From the NCBI GenBank assembly GCA_034521445.1, contig JAXHMM010000005.1, forward strand, positions 310,001-374,000: a DNA stretch of 64,000 nt. The letters are read 5' to 3'. Under the pieces are notes generated by a model. That model was not told where the DNA came from. It did no database searches and was given only the letters and a program-made list of their open reading frames with translations. Position numbers and translations under genes: made by a program. Position 1 is the first letter of the stretch; each line of letters begins with the position of its first letter. Positions 9,069 to 18,602 of the stretch are shown here, in pieces. The stretch is from Balneolaceae bacterium. Lineage in GTDB: Bacteria; Bacteroidota; Rhodothermia; Balneolales; Balneolaceae.

Positions 9069-9107
9069 GGAGGCCCTTCGCCGGACGAGCGGAGGGCCTC
9101 TCTTTTT
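9069..9107 (+). terminator. rho-independent terminator after azurin
   Basis: A 7-bp GC stem (GAGGCCC at 9070-9076 with GGGCCTC at 9094-9100) encloses a 17-base loop and is followed at once by a T-rich tract (TCTTTTT, 9101-9107). It ends the nirK-azurin transcript and separates it from the porin gene, which begins 91 bp later. Confidence 0.85.
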
Positions 9108-9197
9108 CAATACCTCCCACGCGATCGCAACTAGCGTGACCGTCACGCCGGACACAACCTCGTCCGCCGCACTCCCCATCATCCAAGTTCCAATGTT

Positions 9198-10460
9198 ATG
9201 ATTCGGTTACCATCCTTTCGCCTTGCCCTCACCCTGTTCCTGTTCACCCTCCTGCCCTTCGCCGTCCAGGCCCAGTTCAGCCTGGACGGGGAGTACCGTC
9301 CGCGCACCGAGTACCGCGACGGCTACCGGCTGCTGGATACCCCGGAGGCGGACCCCGCCTTCTTCGTCTCCCAGCGCACCCGCCTGGGCCTGCAGTACGA
9401 AGGCGACGGCTACACCTTCCGCCTGTCCGCCCAGGACGTGCGCGTCTGGGGTGAGGTGGCCCAGCTGCAGGACAACGCCAGCGTGAACATTCACGAGGCC
9501 TGGGCAAGGCTGAAGGCCGCCGGCAATCTGCACCTGAAACTGGGACGCCAGGAACTGGTTTATGACGACCAGCGGCTGCTCGGCTCGGTGAACTGGACCC
9601 AGCAGGCCCGCAGCCACGATGCCCTGGTGATCCAGTACCGTGATCCGCAAAGCGAACTGAACCTCCACGCGGGCGGGGCCTACAATCAGCAGGGCGAAAA
9701 CCTGCTGGCCAACACCTATGCCGTCAACAATTACAAAACCCTGGCCTACCTGTGGGCCAACAAGCGTTTCGGCGATCTCTCGGCCTCGGCCCTGTGGCTG
9801 AGCGACGGATTCCAGGTGGACGAAAACAGCACCAGCTTTCGCTACACCTGGGGCACGCACCTGGACTGGAATCCGGGCCGCTGGCAACTTGTCGGCAGCG
9901 CCTACCACCAGGGCGGCGACGATCGTACACGCAGAAACATCTCCGCCTACCTGCTGGCCGCCAGTATATCCTACCAATGGGAATCGCTGGAGCTGTCGGC
10001 GGGCTACGACTACCTCTCCGGGGGCAGCACCGCCGACGCCAACCCGTCCCGCCACGCCTTCCATACCCTCTACGCCACCAACCACAAGTTCTACGGCAAC
10101 ATGGACTATTTTCTAAACGTACCGGCCGACACGCGCGGGGGAGGACTGCAGGACGCCTGGCTGGGCACCCGCCTCCGCCTGGGGGCCCGCAGCACCGCAG
10201 GACTCACCTGGCATTACTTCACGCTGGCCGGCGAAATCGCTGATCCGGGGAATCCCTCAACCGCGCTGGACCCCTACCTGGGCTCGGAACTGGACGCCTC
10301 TCTAAGCCACGCCGTCTCGGAGGAGGTCAGCCTGCGGGTGGGTTACTCGGTGCTCTTCAACGGCCGTTCCCTGGACAGGCTGCAGGGGCGCAACGCCGAT
10401 TCGGGTCAACACTGGGCCTGGGTCATGCTGAGGGTGCAGCCGACGCTCTTCCGCGAATAG
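9198..10460 (+). CDS. alginate-export family outer-membrane porin
   Basis: The 420-residue protein has a signal peptide (ending AVQAQ) and then a long alternating pattern of aromatic and polar residues typical of a beta-barrel. Landmarks of the alginate_exp family include FVSQRTRLGLQYEGDGY and KLGRQELVYDDQRLLGSVNW. It should be an outer-membrane channel; the substrate is unlikely to be alginate itself in this context. Such porins often sit in nitrite or nitrate respiration loci of this lineage, which suggests passage of anions. Flanked by the azurin terminator and a 226-bp gap with no other gene. Confidence 0.85.
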   Translation: MIRLPSFRLALTLFLFTLLPFAVQAQFSLDGEYRPRTEYRDGYRLLDTPEADPAFFVSQRTRLGLQYEGDGYTFRLSAQDVRVWGEVAQLQDNASVNIHEAWARLKAAGNLHLKLGRQELVYDDQRLLGSVNWTQQARSHDALVIQYRDPQSELNLHAGGAYNQQGENLLANTYAVNNYKTLAYLWANKRFGDLSASALWLSDGFQVDENSTSFRYTWGTHLDWNPGRWQLVGSAYHQGGDDRTRRNISAYLLAASISYQWESLELSAGYDYLSGGSTADANPSRHAFHTLYATNHKFYGNMDYFLNVPADTRGGGLQDAWLGTRLRLGARSTAGLTWHYFTLAGEIADPGNPSTALDPYLGSELDASLSHAVSEEVSLRVGYSVLFNGRSLDRLQGRNADSGQHWAWVMLRVQPTLFRE

Positions 10461-10686
10461 CTTCGTCGTCTGCCGGGGGAGATATGGCCGCCCCTCCGGC
10501 ACCGGGGTCCGGAGATGATGCACATTACGTGTCCTCATGGCCTTTCAAAGGGCCATTCCCCTGGAAATTTCATTAGACAGCATTTTTCCACATCTTGGTA
10601 AAAAATGGATTAGGGCGTCTTGCGGTGGACCGGCGACGGCTCACCGCATTCTTTGAGGCATGCCCGCTAAAGCTAAGATGGATGGT

Positions 10687-12138
10687 ATGATGAGGATTCA
10701 AGGAAAGTTCATTCAATGGGGATGCGCGATAGTTCTGATTGCCACGCTGGCCGGCTGCTCCGCCGGGGATGATTTCAACCCCGAGACGGCGGAAATCGTC
10801 GGGGAGGAGACGGCCGAGCTGACCCTCCCTCCAAACGTGCCCCCTCCCATCGACCGGGACCACGCCACCAAGCTCATTGTGGAGATGGAGGTCGTGGAGC
10901 AGGAAATGAGGCTGGCGGACGGGGTGACCTACACCATGTGGACCTTCGGCGGCGATGTGCCCGGCAAATTCATCCGGGCCCGGGAAGGCGACATGATCGA
11001 GTTTCACCTGCGGAACCATCCCGACAACAAGCTGCCTCATAACATCGACCTGCACGCGGTCAACGGACCCGGCGGGGGCGCCGAATCAACCTTTACCGCA
11101 CCCGGGCGGGAGACCGTTTTTACCTTTCGCGCGCTTAACCCGGGCCTCTACGTCTACCACTGCGCCACGGCCCCGGTGGGCATGCATATCGCCAACGGCA
11201 TGTACGGTCTGATCCTCATCGAGCCCGCGGAGGGTTATCGGGAAGTGGACCAGGAGTACTACGTCATGCAGAGTGAATTTTATACCGAGGGCGATTTCGG
11301 AGACCCCGGACTGCAGGCCTTCTCCATGCAACGGGCCATTGACGAAGATCCCGAGTACGTGGTATTCAACGGCGCGGTGGGATCCACCACAGGGGAGAAC
11401 GCCATCACCGCCCAGCCGGGCGATGACGTGCGGCTGTATGTGGGCAACGGGGGACCCAACCTGACTTCCTCCTTCCACGTGATCGGGGAGATTTTCGACC
11501 GGGTGCATTACGAGGGAGGCGACCGCGTCCAGACGAACGTACAGACCACCTCCATACCCGCAGGCGGCTCCGCCATCGTGGAATTCGAAACGGAGGTGCC
11601 CGGAGATTTCATCCTGGTGGACCATGCCATTTTCCGCGCCTTCAACAAGGGGGCGCTGGCCATCCTGAACGTGTCGGGAGAAGAAAACGAAAACATTTAC
11701 ACCGGCCAGCAGCTGGACCGGGTTTACCAGCCCGAAGGGGGCGCCATCCAGGATATTCCTTCCCAGGAATCGCGTGATGCCCCGCCCGCCCAGACCCTCG
11801 AAGAGCGCATCGATCGGGGCGCGCAGATCTACAGCTCAGTCTGCCAGGCCTGTCACATGAGCGACGGATCGGGCATAGAGGGAGCCTTTCCCCCTGTGGT
11901 CGAATCGGACTACCTGAACGAAAATCCGGACCGGGGCGTCAGTGCGGTGGTGCACGGCCTGTCGGGAGAGATCACCGTGAATGGGGATACCTACAACAGC
12001 ATCATGCCGCGGCAGAACCTCTCCAACGAACAGGTGGCCAACGTGATCACCTACCTGCTCAACAGCTTCGGCAATGACGGCGGGGAGATTACCCCGGAAG
12101 ACGTCCAGCGCGTCCGCGACCAGGGACCGGTTCGGTAG
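10687..12138 (+). CDS. nirK: copper nitrite reductase fused to cytochrome c (lipoprotein)
   Basis: The protein is about 483 residues. A lipoprotein signal (lipobox LAGC, Cys24) precedes the two cupredoxin domains. Type 1 copper: His118, Cys159, His167, Met172. Type 2: His123, His158, His313. Catalytic Asp121 and His264. A C-terminal cytochrome c domain (about 372-463) has CQACH at 386-390 and the likely axial Met440. Three-domain CuNIR-cyt c fusions take electrons through their own heme. ATG 10687 or 10690 gives a compact lipoprotein signal; ATG 10660 is in frame but less likely. It is the second CuNIR here and is followed by nirV and SCO. Confidence 0.93.
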   Translation: MMRIQGKFIQWGCAIVLIATLAGCSAGDDFNPETAEIVGEETAELTLPPNVPPPIDRDHATKLIVEMEVVEQEMRLADGVTYTMWTFGGDVPGKFIRAREGDMIEFHLRNHPDNKLPHNIDLHAVNGPGGGAESTFTAPGRETVFTFRALNPGLYVYHCATAPVGMHIANGMYGLILIEPAEGYREVDQEYYVMQSEFYTEGDFGDPGLQAFSMQRAIDEDPEYVVFNGAVGSTTGENAITAQPGDDVRLYVGNGGPNLTSSFHVIGEIFDRVHYEGGDRVQTNVQTTSIPAGGSAIVEFETEVPGDFILVDHAIFRAFNKGALAILNVSGEENENIYTGQQLDRVYQPEGGAIQDIPSQESRDAPPAQTLEERIDRGAQIYSSVCQACHMSDGSGIEGAFPPVVESDYLNENPDRGVSAVVHGLSGEITVNGDTYNSIMPRQNLSNEQVANVITYLLNSFGNDGGEITPEDVQRVRDQGPVR

Positions 12139-12171
12139 CCTGCAGAACATGAAATCAATGGTTACCACATC

Positions 12172-12966
12172 ATGACATACCGCATCCTTCTCGCGCTTCT
12201 CCTCTCGGGACTGACGTTTGCGGCGCAGGCGCAGCCCGAAGGCATGGTGCGGGTGGAAGCCGGCTCCTACCTGCCCTTCTTTTCGTCCTCGGGTGACAGC
12301 GTTCGGGTGGACGATTTCTATCTGGACACCCACCCGGTGACCAACGCCGAATTCCTGGCCTTCGTGCGCCAGAACAAAAAGTGGAGGCGCTCGCAGGTGC
12401 AGGGCATCTTTGCCGCCGAGGGCTACCTCACTCATTGGGAGGGCGATCTCACACTGGGCGAGAGCGTCCACCCGCAGTCGCCGGTCACCAACGTAAGCTG
12501 GTTTGCCGCCCGGGCCTACGCCCGCTGGAAAGGCAGGCGCCTGCCCACCCTGGACGAGTGGGAGTACGCCGCCTCCGCCAGCGCCGACCGCGCCCTGGCC
12601 TCCCGTGATCCCGATTTCTCGCAAAAAATCCTTGACTGGTACAGCCGCCCCTCCCCCGAAACCATGCCCGCCGTGGGACAGAGCGAGGAAAACGTGCACG
12701 GACTGTTCGACCTGCACGGGCTGATCTGGGAATGGGTGCGCGACTTCAACACGGTGTTTATCAGCGGAGAGTCGCGCGCCGACCAGGGCGAGCTGAAACA
12801 GTTTTACTGCGCCGCGGGCAGTGCGGCGGCAGCCGACTCCGACAAGGAAAACTACGCCGCCTTCCTGCGCTTTGCCATGCGAGGCAGCCTGGAGGCCGAC
12901 TTTGCCGTTAGCAACATGGGCTTCCGTTGCGCACGGGATATCACCGACTCATCCTCCATTGAATAA
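12172..12966 (+). CDS. nirV: NirV-like formylglycine-generating-enzyme family protein
   Basis: The 264-residue protein has a signal peptide ending AAQAQ and then a SUMF1/FGE-sulfatase fold: PVTNAEFLAFV, PVTNVSWFAARAYARWKGRRL, LPTLDEWEYAA and the C-terminal SNMGFRCAR. It has the length and position of NirV, the FGE-like protein that commonly follows nirK. The role of NirV is not settled, and modification or assembly of the reductase is the usual suggestion. It lies 33 bp after nirK2 and 13 bp before the SCO gene, so an operon is likely. Confidence 0.85.
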   Translation: MTYRILLALLLSGLTFAAQAQPEGMVRVEAGSYLPFFSSSGDSVRVDDFYLDTHPVTNAEFLAFVRQNKKWRRSQVQGIFAAEGYLTHWEGDLTLGESVHPQSPVTNVSWFAARAYARWKGRRLPTLDEWEYAASASADRALASRDPDFSQKILDWYSRPSPETMPAVGQSEENVHGLFDLHGLIWEWVRDFNTVFISGESRADQGELKQFYCAAGSAAAADSDKENYAAFLRFAMRGSLEADFAVSNMGFRCARDITDSSSIE

Positions 12967-12979
12967 AAAGCAAGAGCCT

Positions 12980-13642
12980 ATGAAACGCCCCATCACCCAT
13001 GCTGCCTTATGCTTCGGATTGCTGATCGCCGGGGTGGGCTGCTCCGGCGGCGACCAGAATTCCGACGCCGGCGGAAACAACGACACTGCGGAACAGGCAA
13101 CCGCCCACGAAGGCATGTCCAACATGGGGATGGAGGCCGGGGAACCCTCCGAGGGCTCCATCTACCACCTGGAGAGCAGGTGGCAAAACCGTCACGGCCG
13201 GCCAGTATCCCTGGACACCCTGCGAGGTAAAATACAGGTGGTCGCCATGGTCTACACCCACTGCGAGCACGCCTGCCCCCGCATCCTCGCCGACATGAAG
13301 CGCATTCGGGACAATCTCTCTCCCCGTGCGCTGGAGCGCACGCATTTTACCATCGTCTCCATCGACCCCGAACGGGACACTCCCGGACGACTGACACAGT
13401 TCGCCCGTGAAAACGACCTCTCCGGGGAGCAGTGGACCCTGCTGAACGGCAACGAGGGGAATGTACTGGAATTGGCCGCCGTGCTTGGGGTACGCTACAA
13501 ACGGGTAAGCGAGACGGACTTTGTGCATTCCAACATGATCACGGTGCTGGACCAGGAGGGCGTGATCACCTACCAGCGCAAGAAACTCGCCGACAGCCAG
13601 CAGCCCGTCGTAGAGGTCATCGAGAAGAAAGCCACCTTCTGA
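12980..13642 (+). CDS. SCO1/SenC family copper chaperone lipoprotein
   Basis: The 220-residue protein has a lipoprotein signal (Cys21 after LLIAGVG), a Ser/Gly/Met-rich linker and a thioredoxin-fold SCO domain. The copper ligands Cys95 and Cys99 (CEHACP) and His183 (FVHSN) are all present. SCO proteins deliver copper to periplasmic cuproenzymes. Here the neighbours point to the two nitrite reductases as clients rather than cytochrome oxidase; that is inference. ATG 12980 is used because it starts the signal sequence. Confidence 0.92.
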   Translation: MKRPITHAALCFGLLIAGVGCSGGDQNSDAGGNNDTAEQATAHEGMSNMGMEAGEPSEGSIYHLESRWQNRHGRPVSLDTLRGKIQVVAMVYTHCEHACPRILADMKRIRDNLSPRALERTHFTIVSIDPERDTPGRLTQFARENDLSGEQWTLLNGNEGNVLELAAVLGVRYKRVSETDFVHSNMITVLDQEGVITYQRKKLADSQQPVVEVIEKKATF

Positions 13643-13763
13643 GTCAAGACGCCCGTCCCGGCGAAGGCACCGGATATATTTTGATCTTTAGCAAGCTCTC
13701 CTTAAATATAAGCGGAGGATAATCAGTCCCATAGGTCCATTCATTCACCACGCGATACCTCTT

Positions 13764-14519
13764 ATGAAAAAACAAGCTCTCCTGTTTCTCTTACTCCCTG
13801 TTCTCATCTTCGCCTGCCGGCAAGAGTCCGGCACGGAGCAGGGATCCGCTGCCACATCAACGGCCGATTCCACGCTCTTTGAGGTTAAGGAAGCGTTGTT
13901 TGATGCCACGCTGACGCGTATCTCCACGGAGGAGACGAGTCAGATCAGGAGTGAGGGAGAAGGACCTACCGTATGGGACCGGTCCGGTTCCCTGGAGTTT
14001 GTACTCGCAGAGCTTTACCGGTCTCCCGTTGAACTTGAGGCCAACCCCTACGAGGGAAACACTTTTGCGCTGGAACTGGCGTGGAGAGACGATACCTCGC
14101 TGGAAGAGATCCGTGAGGAGGTCGCCCGCTATGTCCAGGAGGCCCTGGGATACACCCTCCAGACGGCCACGCGCACCCAGCTCCAATACCGCCTGTCTCT
14201 CGACGACACCTCCCGGCTGCTCACGGCCTCGGACACCGACTTCGCAAGCGAGGGCACCCTTTCCAAGGCATCCATCGGAGATGGAAACTGGAGGATCTAC
14301 GGGAACCTGGAAAAACTGGCCCAGGTATTTCGACAGGAAACCGACAGCATGGTGGTGGCCGCCCCGGAACAGGATTCCACCGCCTACTATTTTGAGCTGA
14401 CCGACACTTCGGACTTAGAGAGCATGGTTGATCAATTGCAGTCGAAGTATGGCGTGTCGGTCAGCGAACAGTCGGTGGAAGTCGAATACCACACCATCCA
14501 TTTCAGCGCCCGCGAGTGA
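13764..14519 (+). CDS. lipoprotein of unknown function
   Basis: The 251-residue protein starts MKKQALLFLLLPVLIFACRQ, a clear lipoprotein signal with Cys18. The mature part is acidic and mixed alpha/beta, with segments such as GYTLQTATRTQLQYRLSL and TAYYFELTDTSDL. There is a faint resemblance to DUF3738-type domains, but not enough to assign. It is separated from the SCO gene by 121 bp and converges with the large protease gene. No frameshift. Confidence 0.7.
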   Translation: MKKQALLFLLLPVLIFACRQESGTEQGSAATSTADSTLFEVKEALFDATLTRISTEETSQIRSEGEGPTVWDRSGSLEFVLAELYRSPVELEANPYEGNTFALELAWRDDTSLEEIREEVARYVQEALGYTLQTATRTQLQYRLSLDDTSRLLTASDTDFASEGTLSKASIGDGNWRIYGNLEKLAQVFRQETDSMVVAAPEQDSTAYYFELTDTSDLESMVDQLQSKYGVSVSEQSVEVEYHTIHFSARE

Positions 14520-14558
14520 GCGGCGGACCTGGGCCCGGTCCACGCCTTCCGGTATCTT

Positions 14559-17502
14559 TTAAAAAGGCAATGCCGCTCGCACCCGGTAGTACAGGTCGTA
14601 AACCGAGTCGCCCAGCAGGTGATCGTAGGGCTGGCCGACGCCCACGGCGTGGGTGAACCGCAATGGACCCAGCCGCAGGCGGTTTTTCACCTCGGCGCCC
14701 AGCCCCAGACGCGCCGTCTGACTGCCCATCCAGGGCTCCCATACCTTGCCCGCGTCGGCAAAAAGCGACAGCGTCGTTTGTCCCATTCCAATAAAACCCA
14801 GCACCTGCGTATTCAGCGAGCCCATCAGGGGCACGCGGTACTCCAGCGAGCCGAAGGCCACATGCTTCCCAGCCACAAACTCCCGGTAGCCGCGCACCCG
14901 CTCCACGTGGTTCTCAAAAAGGAAACCCACCTCGTCCGGCAGTGGAAACTGAATCTGGTCATAGCGAGAAAAGCCTACATAATTCTGCGGAAGGGCGTCT
15001 CCATACTGTCCCGTATATCTCCCGTAGACAAACAGCCGGTGCATGCCCAGGGCCGGCAGCACGGCATAGGCGCTCAGGTCGGGCTGCAGGTAGGAGGTGT
15101 CTCCGCCCAGCACCCCGGCGGCGCCGAGGAGGGTGAACTTGACGCCCGTGCCGTCGAGCGGATGAATGCCGTTGCCCTCCCACGGCCGCTGGTGTTTCCA
15201 GGCCCAGCCCAGCCGAAGGTCAGCCTGCTCGGCCAACACGGGCGGGGCCACGTCCCAGCGCCCCGCCCGCAGGGGATCGGTTTGAACATAACGCAGCCGC
15301 AGATTGAGCGCCGAGCTGTGGTAGCTTTTCCAGGTGAGGTTCAGCGGCCAGGTGGCCGAGACCTCCCCGCCGGCATGCTCCTCCACCAGGAAGTCCCCCT
15401 GGTACCAGCGCGCGGCGGCCGGGGTGCGGTAGACCGAAAAATCGAGCGTGGGCTGCAGGGTGTTGTTCACGTAGGAGACCACCCCGCGGGTGCCGTCCAG
15501 CGGATCGGCCAGCGAGAGGTAGCCCCCGCCCACCAGCAGGTGCTTGCCCAACGGCTCCGTAAACGACGTGAAGCCCATCAGCCCGAAATCGCCGGGATTC
15601 TCGTACCAGGGCAGCCCGAAGGTGACCCCGTGGGTGAGGTTGGCCAGGGCGTTGTAGTCGCGCCGCCCGGTCACCAGGGCCGCGTCCTCCTCCACCTCCC
15701 AGGGAATGATCTCCGGGGGAAGCTGACCGCGCCAGGAGCTGTTGGGCAGGCTGCCCGGCAATGGAGGCTCGGGTGAGGTCGCCGAAGCGTGCACCTCCCA
15801 GATCGCCTCGCGGCTCATCGATTCCGTGCCCTTCACCCAGATGCGTCCCTCGCTGTGGGACGAATCGGGCGCCAGCCAGGCCACGGCCTCCGCCCCCGTA
15901 AACTGATCGGTCACCCGCCGGGTCTGTCCGCTCTCAAAATCGTACACGAAAACATTGGGCACCTCGTCGCGCAGGGAGGTGAAGGCCATCTCACGGCCCG
16001 AGGGACTGATCACCGGACGGCGGTTGTCCGCTTCCCCCTCCCCTATCGTACGCGTGCGTCCGGTGGCCACCTCCCGCACCACCAGGCGGCGGCTGCCGTC
16101 GGCATCAAACAGGTGGTAAACCAGCTCGTTGCGGGGACGGTTCCAGGCCAGGTGCACGATCTGCACGTCCCCGGTATAGTCGGTCAGCCGCTCCTCCGTC
16201 CCGTCCGACATGCGCCGCAGCCAGATGTTGGCCGTGCCGTTTTCGCCGGCCACGTAGACGAGGCTGTCACCCTCCGGCCCGAAGGCCGGCCAGCCAAGAC
16301 GTCCCCTGTGGGTGAGCCTGCGCTCTTCATCCGCTTCCAAATCGTACAGGAAAAGATCCGGCCGCTGGGAACCATGCTCGCCCCGCACCGTGCGGCTGTA
16401 GGCCAGGATGCGTCCATCGGGACTCCAGGCGAGGTCCGGCGACACGGCGCCCTCCGCCAGGGCGCGCACCGGCTGCGTGGAATCGGCCGGCACCAGGTAG
16501 AGCCGCGGCACGGGGCGGCGGTCCGACGGCACCGAAAGCACGGCGGCATCGCCCATTGGACTTACCGCCAGGTCGCGGATCCACGTGCCCGGGATGCGGT
16601 CCACCCGCTCCAGGGAGTCGAGGCGTCCCATGCCCCCGGCCAGGGTGTTGTAGTAGATGTTCACGTGCTTGCGCCAGTCGTCGTAAAATTCGCTGTAGCT
16701 CTTGCCGATGGTGGCCTGCAGGGATTCCCCGAAGTCGTGCACCGGCAGAACGCCCAGCCGCGTCTGCCTTCTGGAGAGCAGCTCCGCCAGCGTGGTGTCC
16801 CCGTAGGACTCCGTAAAGTATCGCAATTGCGAGTTGCCCAGGGCGTAGCGCAGCCGCCCGTCGAAGGTGGACGAGCCGCTGTAGTCCATGTCGTCGTCAA
16901 AGACCGCGCGCCGCAGCCAGCGGTCCCCGCGCTGCGAATCCCATTTCTCGGTCTCGTACTGGGCCAGTCCCTCGGTGAAGAAAGCTCGGCGTGGGATCCC
17001 CCACCAGGTACTGCAGCAGTCCAATGCCCGTGCGCGTGGCCTGGAAATGGAAGATGTGCGCCAGCTCGTGGGCGATCACCTTCCGCAGCCACTTCTCCCC
17101 GCCCGTCCAGGTGTCCGCGTAGTCGTTCACGTGCACCCAGATGCAGGTGTAGCCGTTGCCCAGCGGAACGGCGAATCCGTTGCTGATGGCGTCTTCATCC
17201 GACAGGTAGATGCGGATTTTATCGCCGAAACTTACCTCCAGGTTGGCAGCCAGCGCGGCGTAGGAGGCCTCCGCGATGGGCGCCGCCTTCGCCTCGATGC
17301 CCGCCAGGCGCGCCGGGTAGACGATCTCGAAGTGGGACGTCTCCGCCACCTTCCAGTCCAGCTCCGGGTGGTTGCGCCCGTTGCGCGAGCCAAATCCCTG
17401 GGCGTGCAGCAGCTGCGGCAGCAGGAGGGCTGCCAGCAGGAACAGAAATGCCATGCGGGGGCGGTCGGGTGAGCTGCGGAAAAGAGGAATGGATTTCATC
17501 AC
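14559..17502 (-). CDS. outer-membrane gluzincin with propeller and beta-barrel (one frameshift)
   Basis: The intact product would be about 980 residues. It has a signal peptide (1 to about 35) and a peptidase MA-like domain with HELAHIFHF (zinc ligands His145 and His149, Glu146 catalytic) and the second Glu motif in FTEGLAQYE. A WD40/TolB-like propeller follows (repeats such as SPMGDAAVLS, SPDGRILAYS, SPSGREMAFTS), then a C-terminal surface-antigen beta-barrel ending in VRAALPF. The frame breaks at about 16985, where three T residues (minus strand CTTTCTTC) stand for two. Both halves are otherwise perfect, so this is probably a sequencing error. Confidence 0.85.
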
Positions 17503-17649
17503 TTCATCCGTTAGATTGGTATAAAATTGAAGATGCGGGGCAATCCCTAATTACACAAACCGTATTTTGGCCGTGCAAATCCATACCATCATCATGCGAT
17601 GGGATGAACCTGCCGCCAGAAAGCCTACGAAACCGAGAGCCCTTATGTT

Positions 17650-18594
17650 ATGAGCACCTGGACCCTCCCCTCCGTCCCGCCGCACGACTGGTTCATCAGT
17701 CTGGACGTGGACGCCTACTTCGACCACGAGCACGATCCGGAGATCATCTTCGAGGAGGGCTTCACGCGTCCCATTCCCGTGGGCGACCGCGACGTGGTGA
17801 TCACCTCCTTCTTTAACGGGGAGGTGGACAGCCCCGAGTTCCACATGGAGAGCGCCGAACCGCTGGACAAGGCAGGGATCGCCGAGGCCAACCAAAGCCT
17901 GGCCCGCATCTTCGGCACGGAACTTGACCTTCGTCCCCTCTACGACCGGGCGGCCGACGACCCGGTGCTGGGACCCAAGCTGACGGAGTTCTACGGGCTC
18001 AAGCGCATGGCGCGGGCAAACCTCTTCGAGGATACCCTCAACCGCATCGTGGAAATGCGCCTCTCCCACAAGCCCACGGCCAAAAAAATGGTCTATCGCA
18101 TCCGGGAGAATTACGGCACCATGCTGCAGTACCGCGGCCGAAGCTACCCCGCCTGGCCGCGTCCCCACCAGCTCATCAAGGCCTCCCCCATGAGCATCCG
18201 CAAACTGGGTCCCACCAAACGCAAGGGGGAGTACATCATCGGCTTCGCCGAAGACCTGCTGAGCGGCGAGCAGGAGATGAAGCAGCTTGAAAACTGCGAG
18301 CCGGGGGAATTTTACGAGCGGATCTCCGAGGTGCGCGGCGTGGGACCCACCTCCGCCCAGCAGCTCATGCTCTTCCGCGAGCGCACCGACGCGGTTTTCC
18401 CCAGCCGCAAGAAGAAAGGCGAGGAGAAGGGCCTGCGCAGGTGGATCATCCTGAGCTACGGGGGCGACCCCGCCGACACCGGCGAGGAAGAATTCGGGGA
18501 GATGATCGCCAACTGGGAAGGATACGAGGCCGCGGCCTTGGAATTCCTGTACGTGAATTACATCATGGGCGAGAAGCGGAAAGGGTCCTCCTGA
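17650..18594 (+). CDS. HhH-GPD DNA glycosylase (AlkA-like)
   Basis: The 314-residue protein has the architecture of AlkA-type 3-methyladenine DNA glycosylases. The helix-hairpin-helix lies near residue 230 (ISEVRGVGPTSAQQLMLF) and is followed by DAVFPS, where the family has its catalytic aspartate region. The N-terminal half matches the AlkA-N type fold only loosely. It would remove alkylated bases. Monocistronic; it converges on the Fic gene with only 8 bp between the stops. Confidence 0.75.
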   Translation: MSTWTLPSVPPHDWFISLDVDAYFDHEHDPEIIFEEGFTRPIPVGDRDVVITSFFNGEVDSPEFHMESAEPLDKAGIAEANQSLARIFGTELDLRPLYDRAADDPVLGPKLTEFYGLKRMARANLFEDTLNRIVEMRLSHKPTAKKMVYRIRENYGTMLQYRGRSYPAWPRPHQLIKASPMSIRKLGPTKRKGEYIIGFAEDLLSGEQEMKQLENCEPGEFYERISEVRGVGPTSAQQLMLFRERTDAVFPSRKKKGEEKGLRRWIILSYGGDPADTGEEEFGEMIANWEGYEAAALEFLYVNYIMGEKRKGSS

Positions 18595-18602
18595 CCGCCG
18601 GT

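Noticed and set aside
10461-10686. A GC-rich hairpin at about 10470-10500 as terminator of the porin gene
   Set aside because: The stem is imperfect and there is no T tract after it, so I do not call a rho-independent terminator.
15789-17186. A 465-codon open frame on the plus strand
   Set aside because: It lies antisense within the metalloprotease gene, whose motifs (HELAH, propeller repeats) are convincing; long shadow frames are expected in GC-rich DNA.
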